Shown here: piece by piece, positions 45,590 through 56,580 of the stretch
Layout: each line of letters begins with the position of its first letter
Numbering within the stretch: the stretch's first letter is position 1
From: Notamacropus eugenii
Lineage: Eukaryota; Chordata; Mammalia; Diprotodontia; Macropodidae
Length of the DNA: 64,000 nt
Direction: 5' to 3'
NCBI RefSeq assembly: GCF_028372415.1
Contig: NC_092872.1
Span: 552,247,205 to 552,311,204 of the forward strand
Made by a program: the position numbers and the translations under genes
Notes under the pieces: model-generated
What the model was told of the DNA's origin: nothing
Database searches by the model: none
What the model saw: only the letters and a program-made list of their open reading frames with translations

Positions 45590-46003
45590 GACCTCATAAA
45601 CCTCTTAGTCAAACATCCTCATTTTTCTAGTCAGGAAATCAAGGCCTAAGGAAGTCAAACATCTTGGCCAAGGTCAAACAAATAGCAAACATCAGAGACA
45701 GAATTTCAAGCAAATTTTTAGACTCCAGAGACCATTTATTTTTCTTTCCCCACTGCATCATGTTGATGCTGGGAGTTGCTAGGTCATGCAATGGATAGAA
45801 TGCCTGGAGTCAGAAAGACCTGAATTCAAATTTGGCCTCAGATAGTTACTGACTGTGGGAAAGTCACTTAGTCCTTGTTTGCTTCAGTTTTCTCATCTAT
45901 AAAATGAGTCAGAAAAAGGAATGGCAAACCACTACAGTATTTTTGCCAGGAAAACCTCAGGAAGGGTCACAAAGAATTGGACAGGATGAAAATGACGAAC
46001 AAA
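45590..46003 (+). repeat. MIR-like fragment followed by a full MAR1-type SINE
   Basis: 'ggaaatcaaggcctaaggaa' and 'cttggccaaggtcaaacaaa' are an older MIR-like piece (45620-45765). The MAR1 copy (45775-46003) has 'gctaggtcatgcaatggata', 'gaaagacctgaattcaaatt', 'aatggcaaaccactacagta' and 'gtcacaaagaattggacagg'. Confidence 0.82.
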
Positions 46004-46250
46004 AGTTGAGGCCAGAGAAATGTTTCTATACGGTGGGTAGAAAAATGCACCTGTGGTCAGGAAGACCTTTTTTTCAAGTTCTGCCTTTGACACTCACTTG
46101 TGGTGGTACGAGAGGAATTTCTTATCCCTCAGTGTTCCCAGGTGACTCTAAATCTACAAATTACAAGATGTAGGTCTACTAATCTACATCAATGGAGGAA
46201 GTTTTCACACTGGAATTTCCCACCATGGAATAAATCACATTTGGATCAAT

Positions 46251-46326
46251 TTTTTTTTTTCTTTTGGTTTCCTTTTTGTTTTAAATCATTATTTTATTTG
46301 TTTTCAGTGTTCTATAATCACTTCCA
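46251..46326 (-). mobile_element. Very short L1 3' end insertion
   Basis: About 76 bases of L1 3' end with a T-rich tail, read minus ('ttgttttcagtgttctataa' on plus, as in the 7.7-kb copy). Flanking TTGGATCA occurs at 46241-46248 and 46327-46334, an 8-bp target duplication. Confidence 0.6.
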
Positions 46327-46439
46327 TTGGATCAGTTTTTTTTTTTATGAAATGATAATATTTTGTTTGTTTTCCCTTGATAAAACTATGAATGTCTGCC
46401 TGATTCTAACTGCATAGGTGTTGTAAGAGACTGAAAACC

Positions 46440-47160
46440 ATTTAACCATTGTTGGCCTAACAGATAATCAAACAATTGGCTAACAAAAGTTCATCTCTCC
46501 ATGATGGAACTCTGAGTTCTACCATCACAGACACAAAATGCATTTCCAAATGGACTTGTTTTGCATACAAGCAAACAGCGTGGACTGGGGAGACCTTATT
46601 TGGTAGAACAGGACCTTGCACAGTCTGGAGGTCCTCAAAGACTTAGGAGTCTGTAGTTTTTCAAGCTTCTCTGTGAGGTCTGTGCTTTTTCACTTGGAAA
46701 CAAGCCACTCTCAAAATGCAGCCTTGGCTTGGCAACTGACCACTGCCAGATAACAACTGACACCAGGACTAATTTGGTAAACGTGCAGCTCTGGGGAGTG
46801 ACATTTACTGTATCTGCTGGTGTAACTGACACAAAGCATGCTGCAGCAGCCAGTCCAGGATTCACATGATGTCAGCTGGAGGCAGGCAGGATGGGCTTTG
46901 GCAGAGGTGAGAGCCCCAGCTCATCAAAGCCACCTCCATGGAACATAAACACGGGGATGTCTCCTCTGCCCCTCGGCTGCTATTCTGACCATTACTGGTT
47001 ATTTCAACTGTCAACACGTCGGACTGAGACTGATGTTTGGGAGGTGAAATATGTACCAGTGATAATGGTTTCCCTAAAAGAGTAAAGTGACAGTAAACTA
47101 AGATAAAGGATTTTGTGGCCTAATAAGAAAGCAGGCAAGGTAGCCCTCATTTTCCCAATA
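46440..47160. other. Unassigned, apparently single-copy and less AT-rich
   Basis: No repeat recognised across about 700 bases, unusual in this window. Frames of 76 aa (46635-46865, -) and 64 aa (46891-47085, +) show no domain. Confidence 0.4.
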
Positions 47161-47469
47161 ATAATGCCTTAATTTGTAGAGTACTTTACCATTTACCAAG
47201 TGCTTCCACAACTATTACCTCGGTATAGCATTGTGTGTTAAGCAAAGCTGCTACCCTTGTCACTATTCTGTTTTGTATTATATTAATTATGCCTTCCAAG
47301 TTCATATTATCTGCAAATTTGATAAGTGTGATTTTTATGACAATACACATCATTGATAAAAATGATGATGACCATTAGGCCAAAATAGTATGCTTTTTAA
47401 TAGGCATGATTTTGTAGCTTCATCCAAAATATTGATAAAATGTTGATTATTATTGTCAAGGTTGTATTA

Positions 47470-47690
47470 GGGGACTCAGATGAATAGAGTTGCTGGATCT
47501 GGAATCAGGAAGACCTGAGTCCAAATCTGGCCTCAGATACTTATTGACTGTGTGACTCTGGGCAAGTCACTTAACCTCTATCTGCTTTAATTCACAGGAG
47601 AAAGAAATGGCAAACTACTCTAGTATCTTTGCCAAGAAAATCTCATACAGAGACATGAAGAGTCAGACACAACTGAACAACAACAAGACT
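47470..47690 (+). repeat. MAR1-type tRNA-derived SINE
   Basis: 'atctggaatcaggaagacct', 'ctctgggcaagtcacttaac', 'aatggcaaactactctagta' and 'agagtcagacacaactgaac' mark a well preserved copy. Confidence 0.85.
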
Positions 47691-47719
47691 GTATTTGTAC
47701 CCGTTGGCTTTGATCAGTT

Positions 47720-48150
47720 CTTACTCCCCTGTTTGACACCAAGAGTCCTTCATAACCTGACTCCGGCTTATTTTTACTGGCTCATTATACAGTACTCCCT
47801 TTAGTACTCTCGGCTGCCCAGTCACATTGGCCCTCCTGGTCTTCTTCTCACATGGCATTCCATATTTCAACTCAATAACTTTGTAAAGACTGTCTCATGT
47901 GCCATAAATGAATTTCCTTCTTACGTCTATCTCTTCTTCAAAGCTCATCTCCCGTTCTTCCACCTAAGGGCCTGTCCTCCCTCCCTTCAGATGAACTTTG
48001 CCTTCTTTATACAAATTTTGCACATACTGGTATGTGTACATGTTATTACTCAGATAGAATATGAACTTTATGAGGGCAGAGATGCTCTTTTTTTCTTCAT
48101 CTAGCACATAGCAGTTACATAATAGTGTTTGCTGTTTGATTGAGCCTTTA
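47720..48150 (+). repeat. L2-type LINE 3' end
   Basis: 'agagtccttcataacctgac', 'cttcaaagctcatctcccgt', 'agaatatgaactttatgagg' and 'tctagcacatagcagttaca' are the L2 3' UTR order. Confidence 0.65.
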
Positions 48151-48359
48151 CTTATTTCTTAATGAAAATATTCAACCACAAATATACATATTTGTGATTT
48201 CATTTAGGCAGTATTTTTCTCTCCTTTTATTAATATCTGATACAAAATGTTGTCAAATAGCTTCCCAAAATGAAGCTATACCACAAATTTATAGCATTCT
48301 TTTGATCAAGTATTTCATATCACAGTAAAAATAAGAAAGGAGGTTAGTTTCATTTGGCT

Positions 48360-48440
48360 TCTTCATTTTCTTCTTCTCTTTCTCCTCTGTCTTCTCCTCC
48401 TCTTCCTCTTTCTTCTTCTTCTTCTTCTTCATCTTCTTTC
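48360..48440. repeat. (TTC)n-type pyrimidine tract
   Basis: A CTT/CTCC-rich run on the plus strand. Confidence 0.9.
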
Positions 48441-48879
48441 TTGAATCTATCATGACTCAGTAAATCACAGCTTCTTTTTTTTCAAATTCTCAGAAAGCTT
48501 GATTTTTTTTTTTCTAGAAGTTTTTCTGGAAACAATTCCAATCTTCCTATATTTTCTGAAATCTGCCATTTAAAATCCAGCATAGGATTTGATCACCTCC
48601 AGAATGCTGACTCCCGTTCCAGTCTCCATGATTCCTCAGAGATTATAGACGATGACACTATAATCATACGTACTAATTATTTTACTGCTATGAAAGATAA
48701 CCTAGATCTGGAGACCTGAACTCATTTTTTAAGTGGCAACATGCATCAACTGTATTAGCAGTGATAATGCCAGCAGCAGCAACAGCATCTTACATTATAT
48801 TACTCTTAAGTATTAAAAAATACTTTCACATTCATTATCTCTACAAATATTCCATACTTCATTGGTAACTTGATCTAAG
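48441..48879. other. Unassigned sequence
   Basis: No named repeat or gene. A T10-run lies at about 48501-48511. Confidence 0.35.
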
Positions 48880-49360
48880 CCACGTGCATCTATAACAAAA
48901 ATTCACCTCTTATTCACAGCTCCTCATCCTATGCCACCTATGTCCATTTTTTTCTGTCTTCAGTTCACACTACAAATGTATGCCGAAGTGAATTTGTGAA
49001 GCACATTTCTAATCTTTTCACTGCCCTACTCAAAATTCTCTATTACATCTGGAATAAAAAATAAATGCCTATGCTGGCCTTTTACAACTTAGCTTTAGAT
49101 TATTTCCAGGCTCATTGCATATTATTCCTTTCCTATGATCTGTCCAAACTTGGAGTCTTTCATACATAATATTCCATTTCTCATCTCTGTCTGTGAGAAT
49201 CCCTAAATGTATACATTTTTTTTTTTGCATCATTCCAATGTAAGTTCCTTGAAGGCAGGAAATATTTTCCTTTCTTTTTGTTATAAGCTTCTAGTACAGT
49301 GCCTGGAGGGTAATATGTACTTAATTGGTCCTTGTTGAATTCTTGATTCTCCAATAAATT
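48880..49360 (+). repeat. L2-type LINE 3' end, second copy
   Basis: 'cttttacaacttagctttag', 'gtaagttccttgaaggcagg' and 'tctagtacagtgcctggagg' are L2 landmarks. Confidence 0.65.
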
Positions 49361-49604
49361 CTCTCAAGAGCATTTCTCCAACACATTAGAGTCTAGGATA
49401 TCAGTATAGCACTCAGTCTATTTAACAAATAACTCATTTTCAGGAATGATATTTGTATGGAGTCAAGGGTATATGTGTGTCTTCTTGCACGGGAGTCATA
49501 ACTGGTTATATTGTCCAACATGCTAATGCCTGACTATCTATTGATGACCATTTGTGCCTCTCATAACCTTGATCATTAAAGTTTTTTTTTTTAATATAAA
49601 CTAC

Positions 49605-49845
49605 TTTTTATTTAGAGAAGCAGCATAGCATAGTAAAAATAGCATTTAATTCAGAATCAAGAGAGCTAGGTTTATGTCCTTTCCCTAGTGTTTGCTAGGT
49701 CTATGGACACAGGAAAGTTAGATTATTTCTCTGAATCTCTATTGTCTCATCTAAAAATTTGAGTGATAATACTTACACTGCCTCTCCTACTGTTGTTATG
49801 AACAAAGTACTTTATAAACTTTAAAACAATACATAAAACATCTAC
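49605..49845 (+). repeat. tRNA-derived CORE-SINE
   Basis: 'gaagcagcatagcatagtaa', 'attcagaatcaagagagcta' and 'gttatgaacaaagtacttta' give head and tail. Confidence 0.7.
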
Positions 49846-50094
49846 TTTGGAGTGAAGGAAATAGTGCAAGTACACTAAGGAACGTAAAACAAGCCTGAAC
49901 TAGATTAGATGTAATTGGGAAATATTTAACAAAATAAAAAGAAAAGAAATCAATAAAACATTCTTAATATGTGGTTTCCTAAGTCAATATGCACCTGCAA
50001 GGACATTTATGTAGGCTTCAGTGGTCCTATTTCTGTTTGAATTTAATCCTAATGTGATGGTGTGTGATGGAAGCATAAAGGTGATTAATAATAA
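49846..50094. other. Unassigned sequence
   Basis: Nothing recognised. Confidence 0.35.
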
Positions 50095-50350
50095 ATGCTT
50101 TAGGGAAACATGAAGAAGGAGAAATTTATTTTCTGGTGTTGATCTGAGAAAGCTTTATGAAAGAGATGAAAGCTGATCCGAGCGTCTAAAGAATACCTCG
50201 TAAAGTAGACATGAAAAGCAAAAATACCAATAGAAGGAATCCAGGTGAGACTGTAGAACAACTGGTAACCCAATCTGGTTAGAGTGTAGAGTGGGTTAAG
50301 AGAAATAATAAGCTTAAATTATGTAATGTCTGCTAACTTGTAACCTTTTT
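50095..50350 (+). repeat. Mammal-wide purine-rich repeat, partial copy
   Basis: 'gaaagctttatgaaagagat', 'gaatccaggtgagactgtag' fit the family also at 31.0 kb. Confidence 0.4.
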
Positions 50351-50900
50351 AGGGACATTGATTTTCTTTTTTGGTTCTTTCCTCTTCTAATACTATGACT
50401 TTGACGGGTATAGTACTCAGCAAAAAATGATCAAAAGCTATGAACCTGTACAGGAGTCTGGTTATGCTTAGTTAGGTGATCTGTCACTCCCAGGTAAGTC
50501 AGGGATTAAGAAAGAAGAGACAAAATCAGGAACACTGACTATTTTTTTGAATGACCCATGAACTAAAAATTTTTAAGTACTATAAACTTTATTTTAAATT
50601 GTAAAATCCATTCTTAACTTGAGGGCCATACAAAAAGAGAAAGAGCAGCAGATTTGGTCCATAGACCATACTTTGCTGCCTTTTAACTCTATCTTGAAAT
50701 GCATCAGCAATTAACAGCCATTCTGCCTTTAATGCCTACAGTTGAAGGTAGCTTTCCCAATCAGTTAAATGTACAGAAGGAATGCATGGACGTGCAAATG
50801 ACAAATGAATAATTTTAATGAATTTTCTGCAGAGAAGGAGCCATTTTGAGATCTCTAGCAACTTGATTTGAAATATATCCTCTGCCTTATCCCAAAATTT
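50351..50900. other. Unassigned sequence
   Basis: Mostly unrecognised. An 88-aa minus frame (50736-51002) overlaps the next SINE and is not supported as coding. Confidence 0.35.
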
Positions 50901-50904
50901 CATG

Positions 50905-51110
50905 AGGCAAAGTGGAAAGCATGATGAATTGTGGTGACAGTGCTTGGGTTTGAATATCAATCTTGGCATTTGCCATGGTGTATGACCTCTTACCTTGTAC
51001 AAGTTATTTCAGTTCATGGTGACTTAGTTTTCCTCATTCATAAAATAATAGGGTTTGACCATATGATCTCTAAGGTCTCTTCTAGCTCTAACTTCAGGGA
51101 TCTTATGATT
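50905..51110 (+). repeat. tRNA-derived SINE
   Basis: 'gaggcaaagtggaaagcatg', 'gcttgggtttgaatatcaat' and 'ctaaggtctcttctagctct' identify it. Confidence 0.65.
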
Positions 51111-51217
51111 CACAAAGGGATAATAAACGAAGCAAAAAAAGAAAAAGCACAGATATACATCTTCTCCTCTCCTGACCACAAATAATTAAATAACTTCAAG
51201 GTTATATCAAAATTAAG

Positions 51218-51266
51218 TGTGTGTGTGTATCTGTGTGTGTGTGTGTGTGTGTGAGTGTGTGTGTAT
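51218..51266. repeat. (TG)n microsatellite
   Basis: An imperfect TG run with a few TA/GA steps. Confidence 0.9.
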
Positions 51267-51319
51267 GTTGTAGGAGGGAAAGGAAGGAGAGAAGATGGCT
51301 TCCTAAATATTAGGACCCA

Positions 51320-51737
51320 TACATCCTCCATGTCTACAAGATTTAAGGCATCAAAATACTGTTGTAAGTAAAGAGTCTGTGAAACATGTTTGTCAGAGGT
51401 CAGCTACTGATATATTTCCACAGACAATTTGGTTTAAGCAATAAATTTATTTCATTGAGTATGACCATACAATAATTATTTAGGTTAGATTGAATGGCCC
51501 ATACAAATGGACTCCGTGTGAAGGAATTCCAAGGAAATCTGTGTTTTATGGGAGAACTCATGATCTCATAGCTTGAAAGAGCATATTGTGATGGTCAACT
51601 GTGTGTCTGATTTCTGTTTCTCTCTAACCTATGAAGCCAGGAGTATTTAATATTCACTCACCCTTTACTTTAGGATGGATTCTATCCATAAGTAGTTTGC
51701 ATATCAAGAACTTTAGGTCAGTAGTTAATAAGAAAAT
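51320..51737. other. Unassigned sequence
   Basis: Nothing recognised. Confidence 0.35.
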
Positions 51738-51860
51738 GTAGTTTTGTAGCGTAGTAGACAGAGTATGAGATTTAACTGTAGGGGATCTGGGTTTGAATGC
51801 TGCTTCTACTAGCTGTCATTAGTGTGACCTTGGGCAAGGCTCTCTCTGGGTCTTAGTTTT
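51738..51860 (+). repeat. SINE, 5' part before the HAL1 insertion
   Basis: 'gtagcgtagtagacagagta', 'gggtttgaatgctgcttcta' and 'tgaccttgggcaaggctctc' are SINE head and core. The remainder is at 54654-54760, on the far side of HAL1. Confidence 0.75.
51849..51860. repeat. Target-site duplication of HAL1, left copy
   Basis: GGTCTTAGTTTT, identical to 54654-54665. Confidence 0.9.
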
Positions 51861-52865
51861 CTTTTTTTTTTTTTTAAATTAATTTATTTATTTCACTTTT
51901 AACATTCATTTTCACAGAATTTTTGGGCTCCAAATTTTCTCCCCCCACCCCAAAACACCGAGCATTCCAATTGCCCCTATCACCACTCCGCTCTCTCCTC
52001 CATCATTCCTCTCTGCCCTTGTCTCCATCCTCTTCTCTGTCCTGTTGGGCCAAATAACTTTCTATACCCCTTTACCTGTATTTCTTATTTCCTAGGAGCA
52101 AGAACAGTACTTGACAGTTATTCTTAAAACTTTGAGTTCCAACTTCTTTTCCTTCCTCCCTCCCCACCCCCTCCCTTTGGAAGGCAAGCAATTCAATATA
52201 GGCCAAATCTGTGTAGTTTTGCAAATGAGTTCCATAACAGTCATGTTGTATAAGACTAACTATATTTCCCTCCATCCTATCCTGCCTCCAATTACTTCTA
52301 TTCTCTCTTTTGATCCTGTCCCTCCCCGTGAATGTGGACCTCAAATTGCACCCTCCTCCCCATGCCCTCCCTTCCATCGTCCCCCCCACTGTTTATCCCC
52401 TTGTCCCCCACCTTCCTGTATTGTAAGATAAGTTTTCATACCAAAATCAGTGTGCATTTTACTCCTTCCTTTAGTCAAATGTGATGAGAGTAAACTTCAT
52501 GTTTTTCTCTCACCTCCCCTCTTTTTCTCCAAACTAAAAAAAATCTTTTGCTTGCCTCTTTTATGAGAGATAATTTGCCCCATTCCATTTCTCCCTTTCT
52601 CCTCCTATATATTTCTCTCTCACTGCTTGATTTCATTTTTTTTTTAAGATATGATCCCATCCTATTCAATTCACTCTGCGTACTCTGTCTCTATGAGTGT
52701 GTGTGTGTGCATGTGTGTGTGCATGTGTGTAATCCCACCTAGGACCCAGATACTAAATAGTTTCAAGAGTTACTAATATTGTCTTTCCATGTAGGGATGT
52801 AAACAGTTCAACTTTTATAAGTCCCTTATGACTTCTCTTTGATGTTTACCTTTTCATGCTTCTCT

Positions 52866-53963
52866 TCATTCTTGTGTTTGAAAGTCAAATTTTCTTTTTA
52901 GCTCTGGTCTTTTCATCAAGAATGCTTGAAAGTCCTCTATTTCATTGAAAGACCAATTTTTCCCCTGAAGTATTATACTCAGTTTTGCTGGGTAGGTGAT
53001 TCTTGGTTTTAGTCCTAGTTCCTTTGACTCCTGGAATATCCTATTCCATGCCCTTTGATCCCTTAATGTGGAAGCTGCTAGATCTTGTGTTATCCTGATT
53101 GTATTTCCACAGTACTTGAATTGTTTCTTTCTAGCTGTTTGCAATATTTTCTCCTTGACCTGGGAATTCTGGAATTTGGCCACAATATTCCTAGGAGTTT
53201 CTCTTTTTGGATCTTTTTCAGGTGGTGATCGGTGGATTCTCTCAATATTTATTTTGCCCTCTGGTTCTAGAATATCAGGGCAGTTTTCCTTGATAATTTC
53301 ATGAAAGATGATGTCTAGGCTCTTTTTTTGATCATGGCTTTCAGGTAGGCCCATCATTTTTAAATTGTCTCTCCTGAATCTATTTTCCAGGTCAGTTGTT
53401 TTTCCAATGAGGTATTTCACATTATCTTCCATTTTGTCATTCTTTTGGTTTTGTTTTGTGATTTCTTGGTTTCTCATAAAGTCATTAGCCTCCATCTGTT
53501 CCATTCTAATTTTGAAAGAACTATTTTCTTCAGTGAGCTTTTGAATCTCCTTTTCCATTTGGCTAATTCTGCTTTTGAAAGCATTCTTCTCCTCATTGGC
53601 TTCTTGAACCTCCTTTACCAATTGAGTTAGCTTATTTTTCAGGGTGCTCTTTTCTTCAGCATTTTTTTGGGTCTCCTTTAGCAGGGTACTGATCTGTTGT
53701 TCATACTTTGCTTGCAAGTCTTTTATTGCTCTTCCCAGTTTTTCCTCCACCTCTCTAACATAATTTTGAAAATTTTTTGAACTCTTTATGAGCTGTTCCC
53801 AGGTCTGATCCCATTGAGTGGGCTGGGATGTAGAAGCACTGACTTCCGTGTCTTTCCCTGATGGTGAGCACCGCTCTTCCTCATCAGAAAGGAGGGGAGG
53901 AGAAACCTGCTCACCAAGAAAGTAACCCTCTATAGTCTTGGTTTTTTTCCCTTTTCTGGGCAT
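52866..53963 (-). CDS. HAL1 ORF1 protein, L1 ORF1p-like, 365 aa, uninterrupted
   Basis: ORF1p is the trimeric RNA-binding chaperone of L1-type elements. The chain starts MPRKGKKTKTIEGYF. Residues 1-55 are a basic then acidic/Ser-rich N-terminus. Residues 58-197 form a long heptad-rich coiled coil (trimer stalk). Residues of about 198-285 are the RRM-like domain ('NLKMMGLPE', 'CPDILEPEGKINIERIHR', 'NIVAKF'). Residues of about 286-352 are the C-terminal domain ('QRAWNRIFQESKELGLKPRI', 'DFQAFLMKRPELKRK'). The start Met is the first in frame and agrees with the family pattern. No premature stop exists over 366 codons. Neighbours are only its own UTRs. Whether it is transcribed is unknown. The tight reading frame suggests a recent insertion. 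Confidence 0.88.
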   Translation of the reverse strand: MPRKGKKTKTIEGYFLGEQVSPPLLSDEEERCSPSGKDTEVSASTSQPTQWDQTWEQLIKSSKNFQNYVREVEEKLGRAIKDLQAKYEQQISTLLKETQKNAEEKSTLKNKLTQLVKEVQEANEEKNAFKSRISQMEKEIQKLTEENSSFKIRMEQMEANDFMRNQEITKQNQKNDKMEDNVKYLIGKTTDLENRFRRDNLKMMGLPESHDQKKSLDIIFHEIIKENCPDILEPEGKINIERIHRSPPEKDPKRETPRNIVAKFQNSQVKEKILQTARKKQFKYCGNTIRITQDLAASTLRDQRAWNRIFQESKELGLKPRITYPAKLSIILQGKNWSFNEIEDFQAFLMKRPELKRKFDFQTQE

Positions 53964-54632
53964 TTTCCCAGCCAGTGACTTGATCTCTGAATATTCTCCT
54001 CACACCCACCTCGCCTCCTGATCCTCCCAGCCAGCGCTTGGGGTCTGAGACTCAAATGCTGCTTCCCAGCCTCATGGCTTTGGGTGGGGGCAAGGCTGCT
54101 ATTCAGTGTGAGATCAAGTTCAGCTGCTCGGGTGGGGGCAGGGCCACCTCATGGGCTCAGTTCCCTCAGGGGGTTTATGCAGAGACCTTCAACAATGGAT
54201 CCGGGCTCCTGCCTGCTTGGGGAGCCCCGGTCTGCTCCCACCTCTGCTGGTGCCTCCCGAGGGGGCCTGAGTCATGGGGGCTCCCCACTCCCCTCTCAAC
54301 CCGCCGAAAAGACCCTCTCACCGACCCTTGTCACCTGTGGGTGGAGGGACTCGCGCGGCTGCTGGAGATTCTGTCCCTGAAGCCTGCTTGGATCTGCTCC
54401 CCACTCGGATCTGCTCCTCTCGGCCCGGGTGGCCGCGTCAGGGCTGTTCTCGGCTCCCAATCTGCTGCGTGAAGAACCTTTTGCGAGAGGTTTTCAGGCT
54501 CTCTGCAACAGAAATCTTATCCGCTCCACTGTTATGTGGCTTCTCCTGCTCCCGAATTTATTGGCAGCTCTTTACTACAGATATTTCATGGGCTGTGGGT
54601 TCAGAGCTAGCGTATTGGTGTGTTTCTACTCC

Positions 54633-54641
54633 GCCACCTTG
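54633..54641 (-). promoter_or_regulatory. YY1-like site at the HAL1 5' end
   Basis: CAAGGTGGC on the minus strand, one base from CAAGATGGC in the 721-4266 element and at the same distance from the 5' end. Likely role: start-site placement, as in eutherian L1. Confidence 0.4.
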
Positions 54642-54653
54642 GCTCCTCCCCCA

Positions 54654-54760
54654 GGTCTTAGTTTTGTTATCTGAAATAAAGAAAGATTTGAACCAAGTGA
54701 TCATAAAGATCCATCTGATTATGAAAGTCCCTCTAATTTCTTAGCCTGGTATTTCTACAG
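54654..54760 (+). repeat. SINE, 3' part after the HAL1 insertion (begins with the right target duplication)
   Basis: It continues 'tcttagttttgttatctgaa' and 'tgatcataaagatccatctg'. The first 12 bases duplicate 51849-51860. Confidence 0.75.
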
Positions 54761-54814
54761 CTTGTCCTTGCTCTAATGCCCCAGTCACTGGATTGTGGCA
54801 CTTTCCCTCCTATA

Positions 54815-55070
54815 ACTAGCCTTTATTATTCAATCATTTCAATTGCAATTAACTCCTTGTGACCCCATTTGGACGTTTCTTGGCAAAGATATTGGAGTGC
54901 TTCGCCATTTTCTTCTCTAGCTCATTTTACAGATGAGAAAACCAAGTCAAACAGGGTGAAGTAATTGCCCAAGGTCACACAGCTATTATCTGAGACCAGA
55001 TTTTAACTCAGGTCTTCCTGACTAGAGACAGGCCCATGTCTGTATCCACTGTGCTACCTATATTTTATTT
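54815..55070 (-). repeat. MAR1-type SINE, minus orientation
   Basis: Plus-strand landmarks are 'gtgaccccatttggacgttt', 'cttggcaaagatattggagt', 'cattttacagatgagaaaac', 'ccaaggtcacacagctatta' and 'tcaggtcttcctgactagag'. Complete. Confidence 0.85.
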
Positions 55071-55139
55071 CCCTAGTAATTGTATACATGACCTTTGAAT
55101 AGGGGCCACTAAACCACACTGGAAAAATGGCTTGCTTTT

Positions 55140-55320
55140 TCATTTTATAGATTTTGCATTAACTTATCCGCTTACATGTTGTTTCCCTTAGTAAATTGTA
55201 ATCTACTTGAAGGAGGAATAGTTTTATCATTTTGTTTTGTTTTTGTATTTTCATTGCCTTTATACATAGTTAAATCTCTACTAAATACTTGTCAAATTGA
55301 GTCAAACTGGTTTCCTTGCC
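55140..55320 (+). repeat. L2 3' tail fragment
   Basis: 'taaattgtaatctacttgaa' then 'aaatctctactaaatacttg' fits the L2 3' end. Confidence 0.45.
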
Positions 55321-56390
55321 ATTCTTTTTTCATTAAGTTTTTTCCCGATAAAAATCTACTCCTCACAAAGTGGATTTTTTAGACCTGAACATGAATCCAG
55401 TTGGTTTAGGATTATGTGAGCTTTAGAGTTAACATAGGCAGCTTTTAGGACCCTCACAACCCTCACAGAAATATCAGTGAAAATCAGGAGTCCTATTTCA
55501 TCCTGATCTTACACCACGTAAATACCTTTGAGTGTTTATCTGCATCTGTCATGCAGATCCATTTTTTTTTTGGCTGAGGGGTAGAGGAAAGAATAATAGA
55601 AAAATACTCTCTTGCAAGTGTTAGTGATATTTGGAGAATATGATAATAGTCTTTAATTATTTGAAGATATTGCTTGGATTTCCTGGAAAAGTTAATTAGA
55701 AAATACCCAGTGGAACAACAGGGAAACCAATTATTTTTCCTCGAACTTCCCCACCATAGAGGGAAAATGTTGCAGTTTGAGAGGCACAGATCCAGTAACC
55801 AAAATGTCCCTGATTATTTTACATCAAGTGCTTTGTCCCATCCTCTGACTTCGAGATACACCAATTTAGGAAAGGATGGGCTAGTAAAAAGCAATTACTT
55901 TGTGTATACTTATTTAATTGAAATGTTCTTATTTTCTATCGTAAATTGGAAACTGATAGCAGAGCCTTGAGTGATTGTTACTGTCTTTCTGCTTTCCATG
56001 GTATTTACCTTTATTTTCTTAACCCACTTTGACAGTTTTATTCATTAACTTAATCTCTTTCCTTTCTTTTTTTTTTTTTTACTTCAATTACCCACTCCAC
56101 TTTCTACATCTCGCAATAAAGCCTTGCCTTAATCATTTCATTGGATCAATTCATCTCCTGATTTTCCTTTCTGCTAACTCAAGCTGGCCTGCTGTCTTGA
56201 TATGTAGCCACTTATCATTAAGGGGGCTCATGGGAAGTGTAGTTTTCCCCATATGGAATGATGATGGTGGGAGGGGGACAGAAGCTTCAATGATAGGACA
56301 GGGGAGCCTGCCAACTTTTTAGAGGTTAGGTGACCTGGATGATATCTAAAATCTCTTCTGGCTCTAAAATAGATGTGTAAGAATGAAATT
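55321..56390. other. Unassigned sequence
   Basis: Frames of 97-98 aa (55674-55970, 56029-56322) have no recognised domain. 56310-56375 holds a short SINE-like tail. Confidence 0.35.
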
Positions 56391-56394
56391 TCTG

Positions 56395-56580
56395 ACATGT
56401 AAGAGTAAAGTGAAAAGAGCAGTGCCTATGGACCCAGGTTCAAATTCCACTACCTGTGGAGTCACAAGAATTGGTCTAACATCCCTAGGTCTCAGTTTCT
56501 TTATTTTTCAAATGGAGTGGGTGGCCTAGAAGGTCTCTAAGCTCCTTTCCAGTTCTAGATTTGTGATCTTTGTGATCTAA
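56395..56580 (+). repeat. tRNA-derived SINE
   Basis: 'acccaggttcaaattccact', 'ctcagtttctttatttttca' and 'ctaagctcctttccagttct' identify it. Confidence 0.7.

Larger units (their letters stand above)
51861..54653 (-). mobile_element. Full-length HAL1 (half-L1) retrotransposon with open ORF1
   Basis: A 2.8-kb element read on the minus strand. It starts with an L1-type 5' end (GGAGGAGCCAAGGTGGCGGAG, split across 54633-54653), has a GC-rich 5' UTR (about 53964-54653), a single 365-aa ORF1 and a purine-rich 3' UTR, and ends 'aataaataaattaattt' plus an A run of about 13 (51871-51884 as T on plus). There is no ORF2: only about 1 kb separates the ORF1 stop from the tail and it encodes nothing like RT. 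A perfect 12-bp target duplication shows that the ORF1-only form inserted as such, so it is a genuine HAL1 and not a deleted L1. Mobility would need L1 ORF2 protein in trans. Confidence 0.92.

Noticed and set aside
53068..53630. Plus-strand frames of 61-78 aa
   Set aside because: Antisense to HAL1 ORF1.
54038..54744. Three overlapping plus-strand frames of 81-156 aa in GC-rich DNA
   Set aside because: They are antisense to the HAL1 5' UTR; GC-rich DNA leaves long chance frames. No known domain.
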